A stretch of 64,000 bases of DNA, from assembly GCF_900129935.1 (NCBI RefSeq), contig NZ_FQXJ01000022.1, positions 1-64,000 on the forward strand. The letters run 5' to 3'. Shown here in pieces: positions 35,731 to 44,854 of the stretch. The position numbers and the translations under genes were made by a program. Every line of letters begins with the position of its first letter. Within the stretch, counting starts at the first letter, position 1. Source of the DNA: Desulfosporosinus lacus DSM 15449. Its GTDB lineage: Bacteria > Bacillota > Desulfitobacteriia > Desulfitobacteriales > Desulfitobacteriaceae. The notes beneath the pieces were generated by a model, which worked only from the letters and a program-made list of their open reading frames with translations, did no database searches and was not told where the DNA came from.

Positions 35731-36363
35731 ATGTCAAAGATTGAAGAAGTAAAAGCAATGTTAGAGGCAGGAAAAGCGAAACTCGTACCAGGTTTGGTAC
35801 AGGAAGCATTAAATGATGGAAAGGGAGTGCAAGACATTCTTCAGGCAATGATTGCTTCCATGGGCGCCGTGGGTGACAAATTCTCCGCAGGGGAAGTTTA
35901 CGTGCCTGAAATGCTGATGGCTGCGAAAGCTATGTCTAAGGGGGTCGAAGTATTGAAACCGTTACTCGTTGACGGGAGTGCCTCCACTTTAGGTACCTGC
36001 ATTATTGGTACCGTTGAAGGCGATCTCCATGACATCGGTAAGAATCTGGTTGCCATGATGATCGAAAGTGCAGGATTTAAAGTGGTTGACCTTGGTGTAG
36101 ATGTATCGGCCGCTAAATTTATTGAGGCCATCAAGGCAAATAATGACGTCACCTTAGTAGCACTGTCAGGGCTTCTTACAACAACCATGGTGGCTATGAA
36201 AGATTCCGTTCAAACGATCAAAGCCAGCGGATTGACAGGATTCAAGGTCATCGTCGGTGGCGCGCCTATATCCTCAGAATTCGCAGCAACAACTGGAGCC
36301 GATGGTTTTGCTCCCGATGCCGGTAGTGCCGCCGTAAAAGCCAAAGAATTGGTTATGGCTTAG
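35731..36363 (+). CDS. Corrinoid (B12-binding) methyl carrier protein
   Basis: This 210-residue protein has an N-terminal helical cap (residues 1-90, EEVKAMLEAGKAKLVPGLVQ) and a B12-binding Rossmann domain with EGDLHDIGKNLVAMMIESAG (DxHxxG, the His ligand to cobalt) near residue 100. It is the MtaC/MtbC/MtvB family, carrying methyl-cobamide between methyltransferases. AGGGAGG is upstream of the ATG, and a strong terminator follows, closing a two-gene operon. Confidence 0.93.
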   Translation: MSKIEEVKAMLEAGKAKLVPGLVQEALNDGKGVQDILQAMIASMGAVGDKFSAGEVYVPEMLMAAKAMSKGVEVLKPLLVDGSASTLGTCIIGTVEGDLHDIGKNLVAMMIESAGFKVVDLGVDVSAAKFIEAIKANNDVTLVALSGLLTTTMVAMKDSVQTIKASGLTGFKVIVGGAPISSEFAATTGADGFAPDAGSAAVKAKELVMA

Positions 36364-36393
36364 GAAGATACAATAGACTAATTTGCGAATTTG

Positions 36394-36434
36394 AAGGGCG
36401 CCAATCAGATTTAAAACTGACTGGCGCCCTTTGA
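36394..36434 (+). terminator. Terminator of the methyl-transfer operon
   Basis: AAGGGCGCCAATCAG and CTGACTGGCGCCCTTT form a long stem with minor mismatches, ending in TTT. Confidence 0.8.
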
Positions 36435-36617
36435 GCCGCCAAACATTGCATAACTGGAAAAGCCATAACCTATTGTAATATTGTCTGCCTTAAGCGTTAT
36501 GGTGCTGTGTAAGCCTCACCCATCTTACGTTTCTTAAAATGTTATTTAAATATAGAAGGAAATGGAGGAATCATATGGAAATAATCCAGAAGGCAATTTT
36601 GAGGAGGAGAGGTTTCA

Positions 36618-38327
36618 GTGAAAAAAACAAAAGGGCTAATTAGTTCTATTATTATCTCAATGCTATTGATCATTAATTTTTGCACAATCGCTGGGGCTAG
36701 CAGCGGTACGAGGGTGGCGGACCTGAAGACGATTACTATTCTGCATACCAACGATACACATTCCAGGGTGGTTGAAGGAGAGTATGATGGGATCGGCTTT
36801 GCAAAACTTTCCACTATGTTCAAGCAGTTCAAAGCCCAAAACCCCAATACATTAGTCCTTGATGCGGGGGATACCTTTCACGGACAGACGGTTGCTACCC
36901 TAGTAAGAGGTGAGAGTATCGCTAAACTTATGAATATCATGGGCTACGATGCTATGACCCCAGGTAACCATGATTTCAATTATGGCTATCAGCGTTTACT
37001 GGAACTCGATGAGATCACCAACTTTCCAATCTTGAGTGCCAATGTGAAGACGGTTGATGGCACGCGAGTTCTGCCGCCCTATGTCATTAAGGAGGTAGAG
37101 GGTATCAAGATTGGTATTGTTGGTCTGTCCACCCCTGAGACGGCCTATAAAACCCATCCTAAGAATGTCGCGGGTCTTAAGTTCACAGACCCGGTGGAAG
37201 AGGCCAGAGTGATGGCAAGTGAACTTAAAGAAAAGGTGGATGTTATGGTTGTCTTAGGGCACCTCGGTATGGATCCATCTAGCCAGGACACGAGTATAAA
37301 ACTTGCCCAGGCAGTACCTGAGATTGATCTCATTGTAGATGGTCACAGTCACACTACATTGAATGAGGGCATGATGGTCGGCAACACTCTGATTGTAAGT
37401 GCAGGAGAATATGATAAGAACCTGGGCACTGTCCAACTAACGTTTGAAGGAAATAAATTAATTGGCAAACAAGCTAAATTGGTCACCAAAGAAGAAGCTA
37501 AACAAACCTCAGACGATCAAGACGTTCTAAAGACTATTAACGGGATACTGGCTGAACATAAACTAATACTGTCTCAAGTTATTGGAAAAACCGCCGTCAA
37601 ATTAGAGGGTGAACGGGAACGTGTCCGCAAGGGTGAGACTAATTTAGGTAACCTCATTGCTGATGCAATAATAAGTGAGTCTGGAGCGGACGTGGCAATT
37701 GTCAATGGTGGAGGGATACGTGCCAGCATTGAAGCAGGAACTATTACTAAGGGTCAAATTATTAACGTATTACCCTTTGGTAATTTTATCGTAACCAAGA
37801 AAGTGAAAGGTGCGGATATCAAGGCTGCTTTGGAGAATGGTCTAAAGAGTTATCCTGAGCTTAGCGGCGGCTTCCCCCACGTATCTGGCATTAAGTATAC
37901 TATTGACCCCTCGAAGTCGGCTGGAGAGAAAGTGACTGGGATTATTTTTAAAGGGAACCCCTTAGATTTGAATCAAGACTATATATTGGCTATCAATGAT
38001 TTCATGGCCAGCGGCGGAGATGGCTATACAATGCTAGCTGATGACGCAATTGTTAATGAATATCCAGCTTTAGACGAGATTGTAATAAACTACATTCAGG
38101 CTAAGCAAGTCGTAGAACCCCTAGTGGAGGGAAGATTTGTCGAGAAACAAGCCATTGGCATAGGGCCTACTATAGATCCAACCATTTATATCGTTAAGCC
38201 TGGTGATGTACTTTATCGGATTGCCAAGCAATTCGGTACGACTTGGCAAAAACTTCAGGAACTTAATAAATTAAAAAATCCTCACTTAATTTTTCCAGGG
38301 CAGAAGATTATCGTACCAGTACAATAA
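36618..38327 (+). CDS. Secreted 5'-nucleotidase with LysM domain
   Basis: This 569-residue exported phosphohydrolase has a signal peptide at 1-27 (ISMLLIINFCTIAGA). The metallophosphatase domain has TILHTNDTHSR, LDAGDTFHGQ, TPGNHDFNYG and GHSHTT. The 5'-nucleotidase C-terminal domain has VAIVNGGGIRASI and NDFMASGGDGY. A C-terminal LysM module (YIVKPGDVLYRIAKQFGTTW) binds peptidoglycan. It would release nucleosides from extracellular nucleotides, which fits the nucleoside-type importer ten genes away. GTG 36618 follows AGGAGGAGAGG. Confidence 0.93.
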   Translation: MKKTKGLISSIIISMLLIINFCTIAGASSGTRVADLKTITILHTNDTHSRVVEGEYDGIGFAKLSTMFKQFKAQNPNTLVLDAGDTFHGQTVATLVRGESIAKLMNIMGYDAMTPGNHDFNYGYQRLLELDEITNFPILSANVKTVDGTRVLPPYVIKEVEGIKIGIVGLSTPETAYKTHPKNVAGLKFTDPVEEARVMASELKEKVDVMVVLGHLGMDPSSQDTSIKLAQAVPEIDLIVDGHSHTTLNEGMMVGNTLIVSAGEYDKNLGTVQLTFEGNKLIGKQAKLVTKEEAKQTSDDQDVLKTINGILAEHKLILSQVIGKTAVKLEGERERVRKGETNLGNLIADAIISESGADVAIVNGGGIRASIEAGTITKGQIINVLPFGNFIVTKKVKGADIKAALENGLKSYPELSGGFPHVSGIKYTIDPSKSAGEKVTGIIFKGNPLDLNQDYILAINDFMASGGDGYTMLADDAIVNEYPALDEIVINYIQAKQVVEPLVEGRFVEKQAIGIGPTIDPTIYIVKPGDVLYRIAKQFGTTWQKLQELNKLKNPHLIFPGQKIIVPVQ

Positions 38328-38523
38328 ATAATAGTAGTGCTTTCCTCTATAGGAATCGAAACGGTCCACAATTCGGAAAATTGGCCGGCTCAGTGTGGAG
38401 AATTGGGAATGAGTTCTGATCCTGTTTAGTTGGACTCCAATGTTGCAGGCCTCTGATATCCGTGCAGGAAAAGAGAGGACGGCCGATACGGGTTTTAATA
38501 TACTTTGATTGTGAGGTGATGGT

Positions 38524-39384
38524 ATGGAATGGCTCAGTTGCCTGAATGAAGCGATAAACTATATGGAGGAACACCTGGAAGATGAAATCGATTTGGAGCG
38601 CGTCGCGCAGATCGCTCGCTGTTCCTCGTTTCATTTTCAGCGTATGTTTTCTTATCTTGCGGACCTACCTCTTTCAGAGTATATTCGCAGGAGAAAGATG
38701 ACGAGAGCGGTATTCGATTTGCAAAACAGTGATGAAAAAATTATCCACATTGGGCTCAAATATGGATACGAATCGCCGACGGCTTTTAACCGTGCTTTTC
38801 AGAGCGTTCACGGTATGGCCCCGTCCGTGGCAAGGGCAGAAGGCGTTACGCTGAAAGCCTATCCACCCATCAGCTTCAAAATAACGATCAAAGGAGAGGC
38901 TGAGATGAACTACCGAATCGAGAAAAAGAGCCCATTCAAAATTGCAGGTGTCAGAGAGCATTATTCAATGAACATTGAAGACTCCTTCGCCAAGGTGCCA
39001 CTGTTTTGGCAAAAGACTGCGCAAAGCGGCGTTATCCCGAGACTCTGCACCCTGATGAACCGAGAGCCGAAGGGCATCCTTGGAGTAAGCACGTGCATGA
39101 ACGGTAAGGATTTCGATTATTACATTGCCGTGGCTACCGATCAGGAAACTCCAGAAGAAATGGCGGAGTATCATATCCCGGAATGCACATGGGCTATCTT
39201 TGAATGTATCGGGGCCATGCCCGAAGCTATACAAAATCTGCAAAAGCGTATTGTGAGCGAATGGCTGCCCAATTCCGGTTACGAATACGCCAATGCTCCC
39301 GATATCGAAGTCTATTTTGAAGGGAATCAACAGGCGGAGGATTACCGATGCGAAGTCTGGCTGCCCGTTGAAAAGAAGCAATAG
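38524..39384 (+). CDS. AraC-family regulator with GyrI-like effector domain (Rob/SoxS-like)
   Basis: This 286-residue protein has two AraC helix-turn-helices in residues 8-105 (IDLERVAQIARCSSFHFQRM; IIHIGLKYGYESPTAFNRAF) and a GyrI-like/effector-binding domain at 125-285 (YRIEKKSPFKIAGVREHYSM, ILGVSTCMNGKDFDYYIAVA). Family members sense hydrophobic cations and activate efflux or detoxification genes. GTGAGGTG lies before ATG 38524. No target gene is adjacent. Confidence 0.92.
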   Translation: MEWLSCLNEAINYMEEHLEDEIDLERVAQIARCSSFHFQRMFSYLADLPLSEYIRRRKMTRAVFDLQNSDEKIIHIGLKYGYESPTAFNRAFQSVHGMAPSVARAEGVTLKAYPPISFKITIKGEAEMNYRIEKKSPFKIAGVREHYSMNIEDSFAKVPLFWQKTAQSGVIPRLCTLMNREPKGILGVSTCMNGKDFDYYIAVATDQETPEEMAEYHIPECTWAIFECIGAMPEAIQNLQKRIVSEWLPNSGYEYANAPDIEVYFEGNQQAEDYRCEVWLPVEKKQ

Positions 39385-39417
39385 CGGAATCAATGGAAAA
39401 CAATAAATTGTGAATTA

Positions 39418-39444
39418 ATGGACTCCAGAATGGGGTCCATTTAA
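39418..39444 (+). terminator. Terminator after the AraC gene
   Basis: ATGGACTCC / GGGGTCCAT with a 5-base loop is followed by TTTAAAATT. The rest of 39385-39748 shows no gene. Confidence 0.65.
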
Positions 39445-39748
39445 AATTGTTCCTTTATCAACACAGTTCTTAAATATAGCCTAAAGTTAAAGCTAAACCA
39501 AACTTAGTTAGGGTCATGTTCGATCTTCACTCAAAAGACAACACTAATATGGGGCAGCCGAGGTGCCAAAAAGAGAATATTCGGGATGCTGGCAAGTATT
39601 CGTGTATACATTTGTTAATATGGCAAGAAGAACGGAAAAATAAAGTATAATAAATACATTAAATTTGTTTTTAACACAAAGAAAAGCCCTTGGTATCAAG
39701 TACCTTTGGCAAAGTCGAGTGTTTAAAAAAGTATGGAGGAAGAAATTT

Positions 39749-42700
39749 ATGAGTAGTTTTAAAAGAGTGATGGTAGCCAATAGAGGCGAAATCGCGATTA
39801 GGGTATTTAGAGCTTGTAATGAGCTGGGAGTAAGGACTGTCGCGATATATTCCAACGAAGACAAATACTCCCTCTTCAGAAGCAAAGCCGATGAGGCTTA
39901 TCTCATCGGTGAAGGAAGAAGTCCTGTTGACGCTTATCTAAATATTGAGGAAATCATCAGTCTGGCAATCAAAAAGGGCGTAGATGCAATCCATCCAGGA
40001 TACGGCTTTTTGTCAGAAAACCCCGAATTTGCCAAACGTTGCGAACAGGAAGGTATCGAATTCATTGGACCGACTGCAGAGATGATGGACTCGCTGGGCG
40101 ACAAGATCAAGTCAAAGATTGTCGCTAAGAAAGTCGGAGTCCCGATTATTCCGGGTTATGAGAAGGATATTAAAACTGTGGCTGAGGCAAGAAGGCACGC
40201 GAAAGAATGCGGTTATCCTCTGATGCTTAAGGCGACTGCCGGAGGCGGCGGAAGGGGAATGCGGATCGTCAGAGACGAAAGTGAGCTGGAGTCTGGCTTC
40301 TTAGGCGCTAAAAGCGAGGCGAAAAAAGCCTTTGGCATTGATCATATTTTTATGGAAAAATTCATTGAAAAACCCAAACATATCGAAGTACAAGTCCTCG
40401 GGGACAAGTATGGCAATATAGTACACATGTTTGAAAGGGACTGTTCAATCCAGAGACGGCATCAGAAGGTCGTGGAGTTCACACCTGCCTTTTCCATCCC
40501 TCAGGAAATTAGAAATAATATCTATCAGGACGCTCTGAAGATTGCGAAGGCTGTAAAATACAGAAACGCCGGAACCCTTGAATTTCTGGTAGACAACCAG
40601 GGAAATTATTATTTCATTGAAATGAATCCGCGGATCCAGGTTGAGCACACGGTTACAGAGATGGTTACGGGAATAGATATCGTCCAGGCACAGATCCTGA
40701 TCGCCCAAGGATACGCCTTGAATTCTCCTGAGATTGGGATAAACTCTCAGGAGGATATCATGCTCAATGGGTATTCCATTCAATGCAGAATCACGACAGA
40801 GGATCCCGCGACTAATTTCGCTCCTGACACTGGGAAGATCGAATCCTACAAAACGGGCTCGGGATTCGGGATCAGATTGGACGGCGGAAGCGGATTCAAT
40901 GGCGCTGAAATCAGTCCCTATTATGATAGCCTCCTCGTCAAGAACATCTCCTGGTCCAGGAGTTTTCAGGATGCCATCAAGAAATCCATCCGATCTATAA
41001 CGGAGACACAGATTACCGGGGTCAAGACCAATATGGGATTTTTGATCAACGTTCTCAATCACCCGCAGTTTCTGAACGGAGAATGCCATACCGGTTTCAT
41101 CGAGGAAAATCCTGACTTAATCTCCCTTACCCAGAAATCGGATGATGAAAGCCGGCTTCTGAAATTCCTCGGCAATGTGGTAGTTAATGAGACGAGGGGG
41201 TTAAAGCAGGATTATGACGTTCCCAAGGTACCCAAAACCGAAGGTATCAGTCTGAACGATCTGAGTGGGACCAAGCAGATCCTTGATGCTCAAGGTGCTG
41301 AAGGGCTTGTCAACTGGATAAAATCTCAGAAGAAGGTATTGCTTACTGACACGACTATGCGGGATGCCCATCAATCGCTGATGGCGACAAGGATCAGGAC
41401 CAAAGATATGGTTAAGATTGCCAAGGCAACTTCAGCCTACGGCAAAGATCTATTTTCTCTTGAAATGTGGGGGGGCGCAACCTTTGACGTGGCCTACAGA
41501 TTCCTCAAAGAGTCTCCATGGGCAAGGCTGGAACTGCTGAGGAAACGAGTCCCCAATATCCTCTTCCAGATGCTCATAAGAGGAGCGAATGGGGTAGGCT
41601 ATAAGAACTATCCGGACAATGTCATCAGAGAATTTATTAAAGAGTCAGCAGTCACGGGCATTGATGTCTTTAGAATCTTCGACTCTCTAAATGAGCTGAG
41701 AGGCATGGAACTTTCTATCGAGGAAGTCTTAAAGAACGGGAAGATCGCTGAAGCCTGTATTTGTTATACGGGAGACATCCTCGACAGTAAGAAGGAAAAG
41801 TATAACTTAGATTACTATATCAAGCTTGCGAAAGAGATAGAAAAAACCGGTGCCCATATTCTGTGTATAAAAGACATGTCGGCCCTCTTAAAGCCTCATG
41901 CGGCCTATAAACTGGTCAGCACCTTGAAAAACGAGATCGGTATTCCCATTCATCTTCATACCCACGACACTACAGGTAATGGGGTGGCAACCGTACTCAT
42001 GGCTGTGGAAGCGGGGGTAGATATTGTGGACACTGCGTTTAATAGCATGTCAGGACTTACCAGCCAACCGGCCCTGAATTCCATCGCAGCAGCTCTTAAA
42101 AATATGGAAAGGGACACGGGAATTGATTTAAAAGGAATCCAAAAGGTGTCTGACTACTGGGAAGCAGTACGACCGGTTTATGGCAAATACGAGTCGGGCT
42201 TGAAATCGGGATCTGCTGAAATTTATAAGTATGAGATTCCCGGAGGGCAGTACTCCAACCTTAAGCCTCAAGTGGAAAGCTTCGGGCTTGGGCATAAATT
42301 TACCGAGATTAAGGAAATGTACAAGACAGTTAACGAGATGTTAGGGGATATCGTGAAAGTCACTCCGTCCTCGAAAGTCGTAGGAGATTTTGCCATATTT
42401 ATGGTCCAAAATAACCTCACTCCAGAAAATATTTACGAGAAAGCAGAACATATGACCTTTCCTGATTCTGTCGTAGCTTATTTTAAGGGGATGATGGGCC
42501 AGCCCATGGGAGGTTTCCCAGAGAAACTTCAGAAGCTGGTCCTGAAGGGGGAAAAACCCATTACTGAGCGTCCGGGTGAACTGCTCCCAGATGAGGATTT
42601 TGACAAAATCTCTAATCACCTAAGGGATAAATTTGAGTTTGAACCAACTAAGAAGGATATCCTGAGTTATGCCTTGTATCCGGAAGTGTTTGAAGGATTC

Positions 42701-43201
42701 TTGAAAATTGTTGCCGAATACGGAGACCTGAGCAGGCTCGGGAGCGACGTGTTCTTCCATGGTCTACATGAAGGAGAGATTATCGAGGCTGAGGTCGCAG
42801 AAGGAAGGAGTCTAATGATCAAGCTCCGCTCCATTGGAAAGCCGGATCTGGAAGGATACAGAACTCTGGTGTTTGAAGTCAACAGGAATAGAAGAGAAAT
42901 CAAAATCAAGGACAAGAACTGGAGCGACATCAACATTCTTAGCCAGTCCGGAGAATATAGTTTGACGGAGATGGCAGACCCTGACAATAAGAATGAGATT
43001 GGATCCACTATCCCAGGGACTGTGGTTACGTTAATGGTAAAAGAAGGAGATCAGGTAACCCAAAATCAAACCCTAGTGGTTGTCGAAGCTATGAAAATGG
43101 AAACAAGGATAACGAGTTCTATCTCAGGGGTTGTCAGGTCGGTAAATATTAAGGAAGGACAGCAGGTCAAGGCTGGAGAACTCCTTATTGTTGTCGAATA
43201 G
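39749..43201 (+). CDS. pyc: Pyruvate carboxylase
   Basis: This 1150-residue biotin enzyme converts pyruvate, ATP and bicarbonate to oxaloacetate. The biotin carboxylase domain is residues 1-450 (VMVANRGEIAIRVFRACNEL; KATAGGGGRGMRIV; EMNPRIQVEHTVTEM). The carboxyltransferase TIM barrel is about 530-830 (LLTDTTMRDAHQSLMATRIR; IHLHTHDTTGNG). The biotinyl domain is at the end, with the acceptor lysine in EAMKMET near residue 1114. ATG 39749 follows GGAGGAAGAAATTT; the frame extends upstream but without a ribosome binding site. Length and order match single-chain Pyc. It is monocistronic. Confidence 0.97.
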   Translation: MSSFKRVMVANRGEIAIRVFRACNELGVRTVAIYSNEDKYSLFRSKADEAYLIGEGRSPVDAYLNIEEIISLAIKKGVDAIHPGYGFLSENPEFAKRCEQEGIEFIGPTAEMMDSLGDKIKSKIVAKKVGVPIIPGYEKDIKTVAEARRHAKECGYPLMLKATAGGGGRGMRIVRDESELESGFLGAKSEAKKAFGIDHIFMEKFIEKPKHIEVQVLGDKYGNIVHMFERDCSIQRRHQKVVEFTPAFSIPQEIRNNIYQDALKIAKAVKYRNAGTLEFLVDNQGNYYFIEMNPRIQVEHTVTEMVTGIDIVQAQILIAQGYALNSPEIGINSQEDIMLNGYSIQCRITTEDPATNFAPDTGKIESYKTGSGFGIRLDGGSGFNGAEISPYYDSLLVKNISWSRSFQDAIKKSIRSITETQITGVKTNMGFLINVLNHPQFLNGECHTGFIEENPDLISLTQKSDDESRLLKFLGNVVVNETRGLKQDYDVPKVPKTEGISLNDLSGTKQILDAQGAEGLVNWIKSQKKVLLTDTTMRDAHQSLMATRIRTKDMVKIAKATSAYGKDLFSLEMWGGATFDVAYRFLKESPWARLELLRKRVPNILFQMLIRGANGVGYKNYPDNVIREFIKESAVTGIDVFRIFDSLNELRGMELSIEEVLKNGKIAEACICYTGDILDSKKEKYNLDYYIKLAKEIEKTGAHILCIKDMSALLKPHAAYKLVSTLKNEIGIPIHLHTHDTTGNGVATVLMAVEAGVDIVDTAFNSMSGLTSQPALNSIAAALKNMERDTGIDLKGIQKVSDYWEAVRPVYGKYESGLKSGSAEIYKYEIPGGQYSNLKPQVESFGLGHKFTEIKEMYKTVNEMLGDIVKVTPSSKVVGDFAIFMVQNNLTPENIYEKAEHMTFPDSVVAYFKGMMGQPMGGFPEKLQKLVLKGEKPITERPGELLPDEDFDKISNHLRDKFEFEPTKKDILSYALYPEVFEGFLKIVAEYGDLSRLGSDVFFHGLHEGEIIEAEVAEGRSLMIKLRSIGKPDLEGYRTLVFEVNRNRREIKIKDKNWSDINILSQSGEYSLTEMADPDNKNEIGSTIPGTVVTLMVKEGDQVTQNQTLVVVEAMKMETRITSSISGVVRSVNIKEGQQVKAGELLIVVE

Positions 43202-43287
43202 CAACAACCCTTAGCTTAGCTCGTGCTTTGTTCGGAAAATTGCTTGTGAAGGAAACAGAGTTTGGTACAGCGGTCGGGATGGATTAT

Positions 43288-43366
43288 AGACACTGAAGCC
43301 TACAGTGGACCGGAAGATCGGGCGGCCATAGTTATGGCAACCGAAGGACTAAAAGAACTGAAGTAA
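43288..43366 (+). pseudogene. C-terminal relic of an unrecognised gene
   Basis: The frame [25 protein letters not shown] ends at TAA 43364-43366. It has no start, and a terminator hairpin (TGGGTATGCGTA / TATGCATACCCA, 43380-43412) follows as it would after a real gene. The remaining 43413-43642 shows nothing clear. Confidence 0.35.
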
Positions 43367-43379
43367 TGTTTGGACCACC

Positions 43380-43425
43380 TGGGTATGCGTACACTTATGT
43401 TATGCATACCCATTGTAATTTCCTT
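43380..43425 (+). terminator. Terminator
   Basis: TGGGTATGCGTA (43380-43391) pairs with TATGCATACCCA (43401-43412); a T-rich stretch follows. Confidence 0.6.
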
Positions 43426-43642
43426 TACTAGTGTGTTTCGTGCTGACAGGTGCCCTTTGACATTATTTTTGAAATATTCAGTGATCGGTAGAAGGAAAAG
43501 TAGAAAGTTCGGCGAATAAGATACTCAAGAATACCGGCATCCCCTGAAAAGGCAATATCTCAATAATTTCCGAGATAAAGCAAATCGATGAATTACTTAC
43601 TTCAACGAAGTTATTGAAGAAAGTAGAGTGGAGGGTACCAAC

Positions 43643-44191
43643 TTGAACAAATATTTTTTAAAAGAGTCCGAAGTAGTGTTATTGGTCATTGATATTCAAG
43701 ACAAATTAATTCCTGTGATGAAATACGGCGAACAAGTTATTCAAAACATCAATACACTAATTTCCGCTGCCAAGAAATTAGGTGCTCCTATCATCGTCAC
43801 AGAACAATACCCCAAAGGCCTAGGGAAGACCGTTTCAGAGGTAAGCAACAATCTCGAGGGATCGTTAACCTACGAAAAGTCTACCTTTTCAGGCTGTACC
43901 GGTGAGGTAACTTCGGCACTTAAGGGCCTGGGACGAAAGAAAATCATTATTACCGGAACGGAAACCCATGTTTGTGTTTTTCAAACGGTAAGGGATTTAC
44001 TTGACAATGGTTATCAGGTTTTTGTAGTGCGTGATGCGGTGTGTTCAAGAACCAAGGAGAATTACTTAAATGGATTATCCCTGATGACATCTATGGGAGC
44101 AGTAGAGACTAACACAGAAACGGTATTATTTGATTTGATTAAGCAATCAGGTACACCTCTGTTCAAGGAACTCTCTAAACTGATAAAATAG
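43643..44191 (+). CDS. Isochorismatase-like cysteine hydrolase
   Basis: This 182-residue hydrolase of the isochorismatase superfamily has VLLVIDIQDKLIPVM (catalytic Asp), the Lys in YEKSTFSGC and GTETHVCVFQT (catalytic Cys). Family members cleave amides such as nicotinamide or N-carbamoyl compounds; the substrate here is open (YcaC/hydrolase type). TTG 43643 is chosen because GGAGGG lies 7 bases upstream; a GTG at 43628 overlaps that site. Confidence 0.88.
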   Translation: MNKYFLKESEVVLLVIDIQDKLIPVMKYGEQVIQNINTLISAAKKLGAPIIVTEQYPKGLGKTVSEVSNNLEGSLTYEKSTFSGCTGEVTSALKGLGRKKIIITGTETHVCVFQTVRDLLDNGYQVFVVRDAVCSRTKENYLNGLSLMTSMGAVETNTETVLFDLIKQSGTPLFKELSKLIK

Positions 44192-44352
44192 AGGAGTAAT
44201 GCACGTAGCCACAGTCCACTCCCAACACATTGTTGTAAGGAACAAAACAGGCCGCCTCGTTATGAGGCGGCCTGAGCCTGTGAATAGTCAGAGATATGAT
44301 TTATCTTTTTGTTGGAATAGAGTATCGTTCCATATGGGGATGGGGAGAAGTA

Positions 44353-44398
44353 AAGCATGGCCCAGAATGACAACGTTGTCGTTTCTGGGCCATGCTTA
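44353..44398. terminator. Long hairpin inside toxin element copy 7
   Basis: AAGCATGGCCCAGAA and TTCTGGGCCATGCTT with inner GACAAC/GTTGTC pairing form an almost perfect 21-bp stem. ATTTTCTTTC follows, so it may terminate on the plus strand. Confidence 0.65.
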
Positions 44399-44524
44399 TT
44401 TTCTTTCATTCATGAACGTATTCAGCTCAAAACGAAACTGACACCGCTCGAAAAAGATGCCAAATTGCGTAAATCAATGAAATTCTACGATAGGCTTTTT
44501 TAATACTGTCCGTTGGACAGGGTT

Positions 44525-44626
44525 CAGTTCACAGGATGGCAGCTATTTCTTATAACCTCTAATTCGGGCTAACCCTTCGGTTAGACAATCTGCTGGGTTG
44601 GCGTGCTTGCAACACGTCAGTCCTTT
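44525..44626 (-). ncRNA. Orphan antisense RNA (antitoxin without local toxin)
   Basis: The promoter is intact: TTGCAT (44656-44661), 17 bp, TATAAT (44633-44638). The hairpin regions are conserved, but only one arm of the terminator remains, so the transcript may read on to the hairpin at 44398. It could act in trans on other toxin mRNAs if it includes the shared 3' region. Confidence 0.55.
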
Positions 44627-44854
44627 TCTTATATTATATCCAGAGATTGTAAAATATGCAACCGAACCACATATGGTAAGGCTCCAAAGAGGGAAGGATT
44701 ACTTACTTCAGTACCAGTCAGCATTGCATGGAAGATGAAGGAGCCCTAAATAGTTACTGCTTTTCCCCAAGGGGTGCAGGGTAATTCTAAGCCTTGTCGA
44801 ATTTGTTTCTTGAGTAGTGTTACTCTAAGAATTCCAGGTTAAAGGAAAATTATT

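Larger units (their letters stand above)
44245..44675 (+). repeat. Toxin-antitoxin repeat element, copy 7 (toxin part replaced)
   Basis: The left hairpin (44249-44275) and a degraded sense-promoter region (44280-44325) are present, then about 200 unrelated bp. From 44533 (ggatggcagctatttctt) the antisense half resumes and runs to ttgtaaaatatgcaacc. The toxin gene and one arm of the terminator are missing. The foreign insert includes a long hairpin at 44353-44398. The right flank (ggctccaaagagggaagg) matches copy 6. Confidence 0.8.

Noticed and set aside
40445-41089. 214-codon minus-strand frame within pyruvate carboxylase
   Set aside because: It is antisense to the biotin carboxylase domain, whose motifs are unambiguous.
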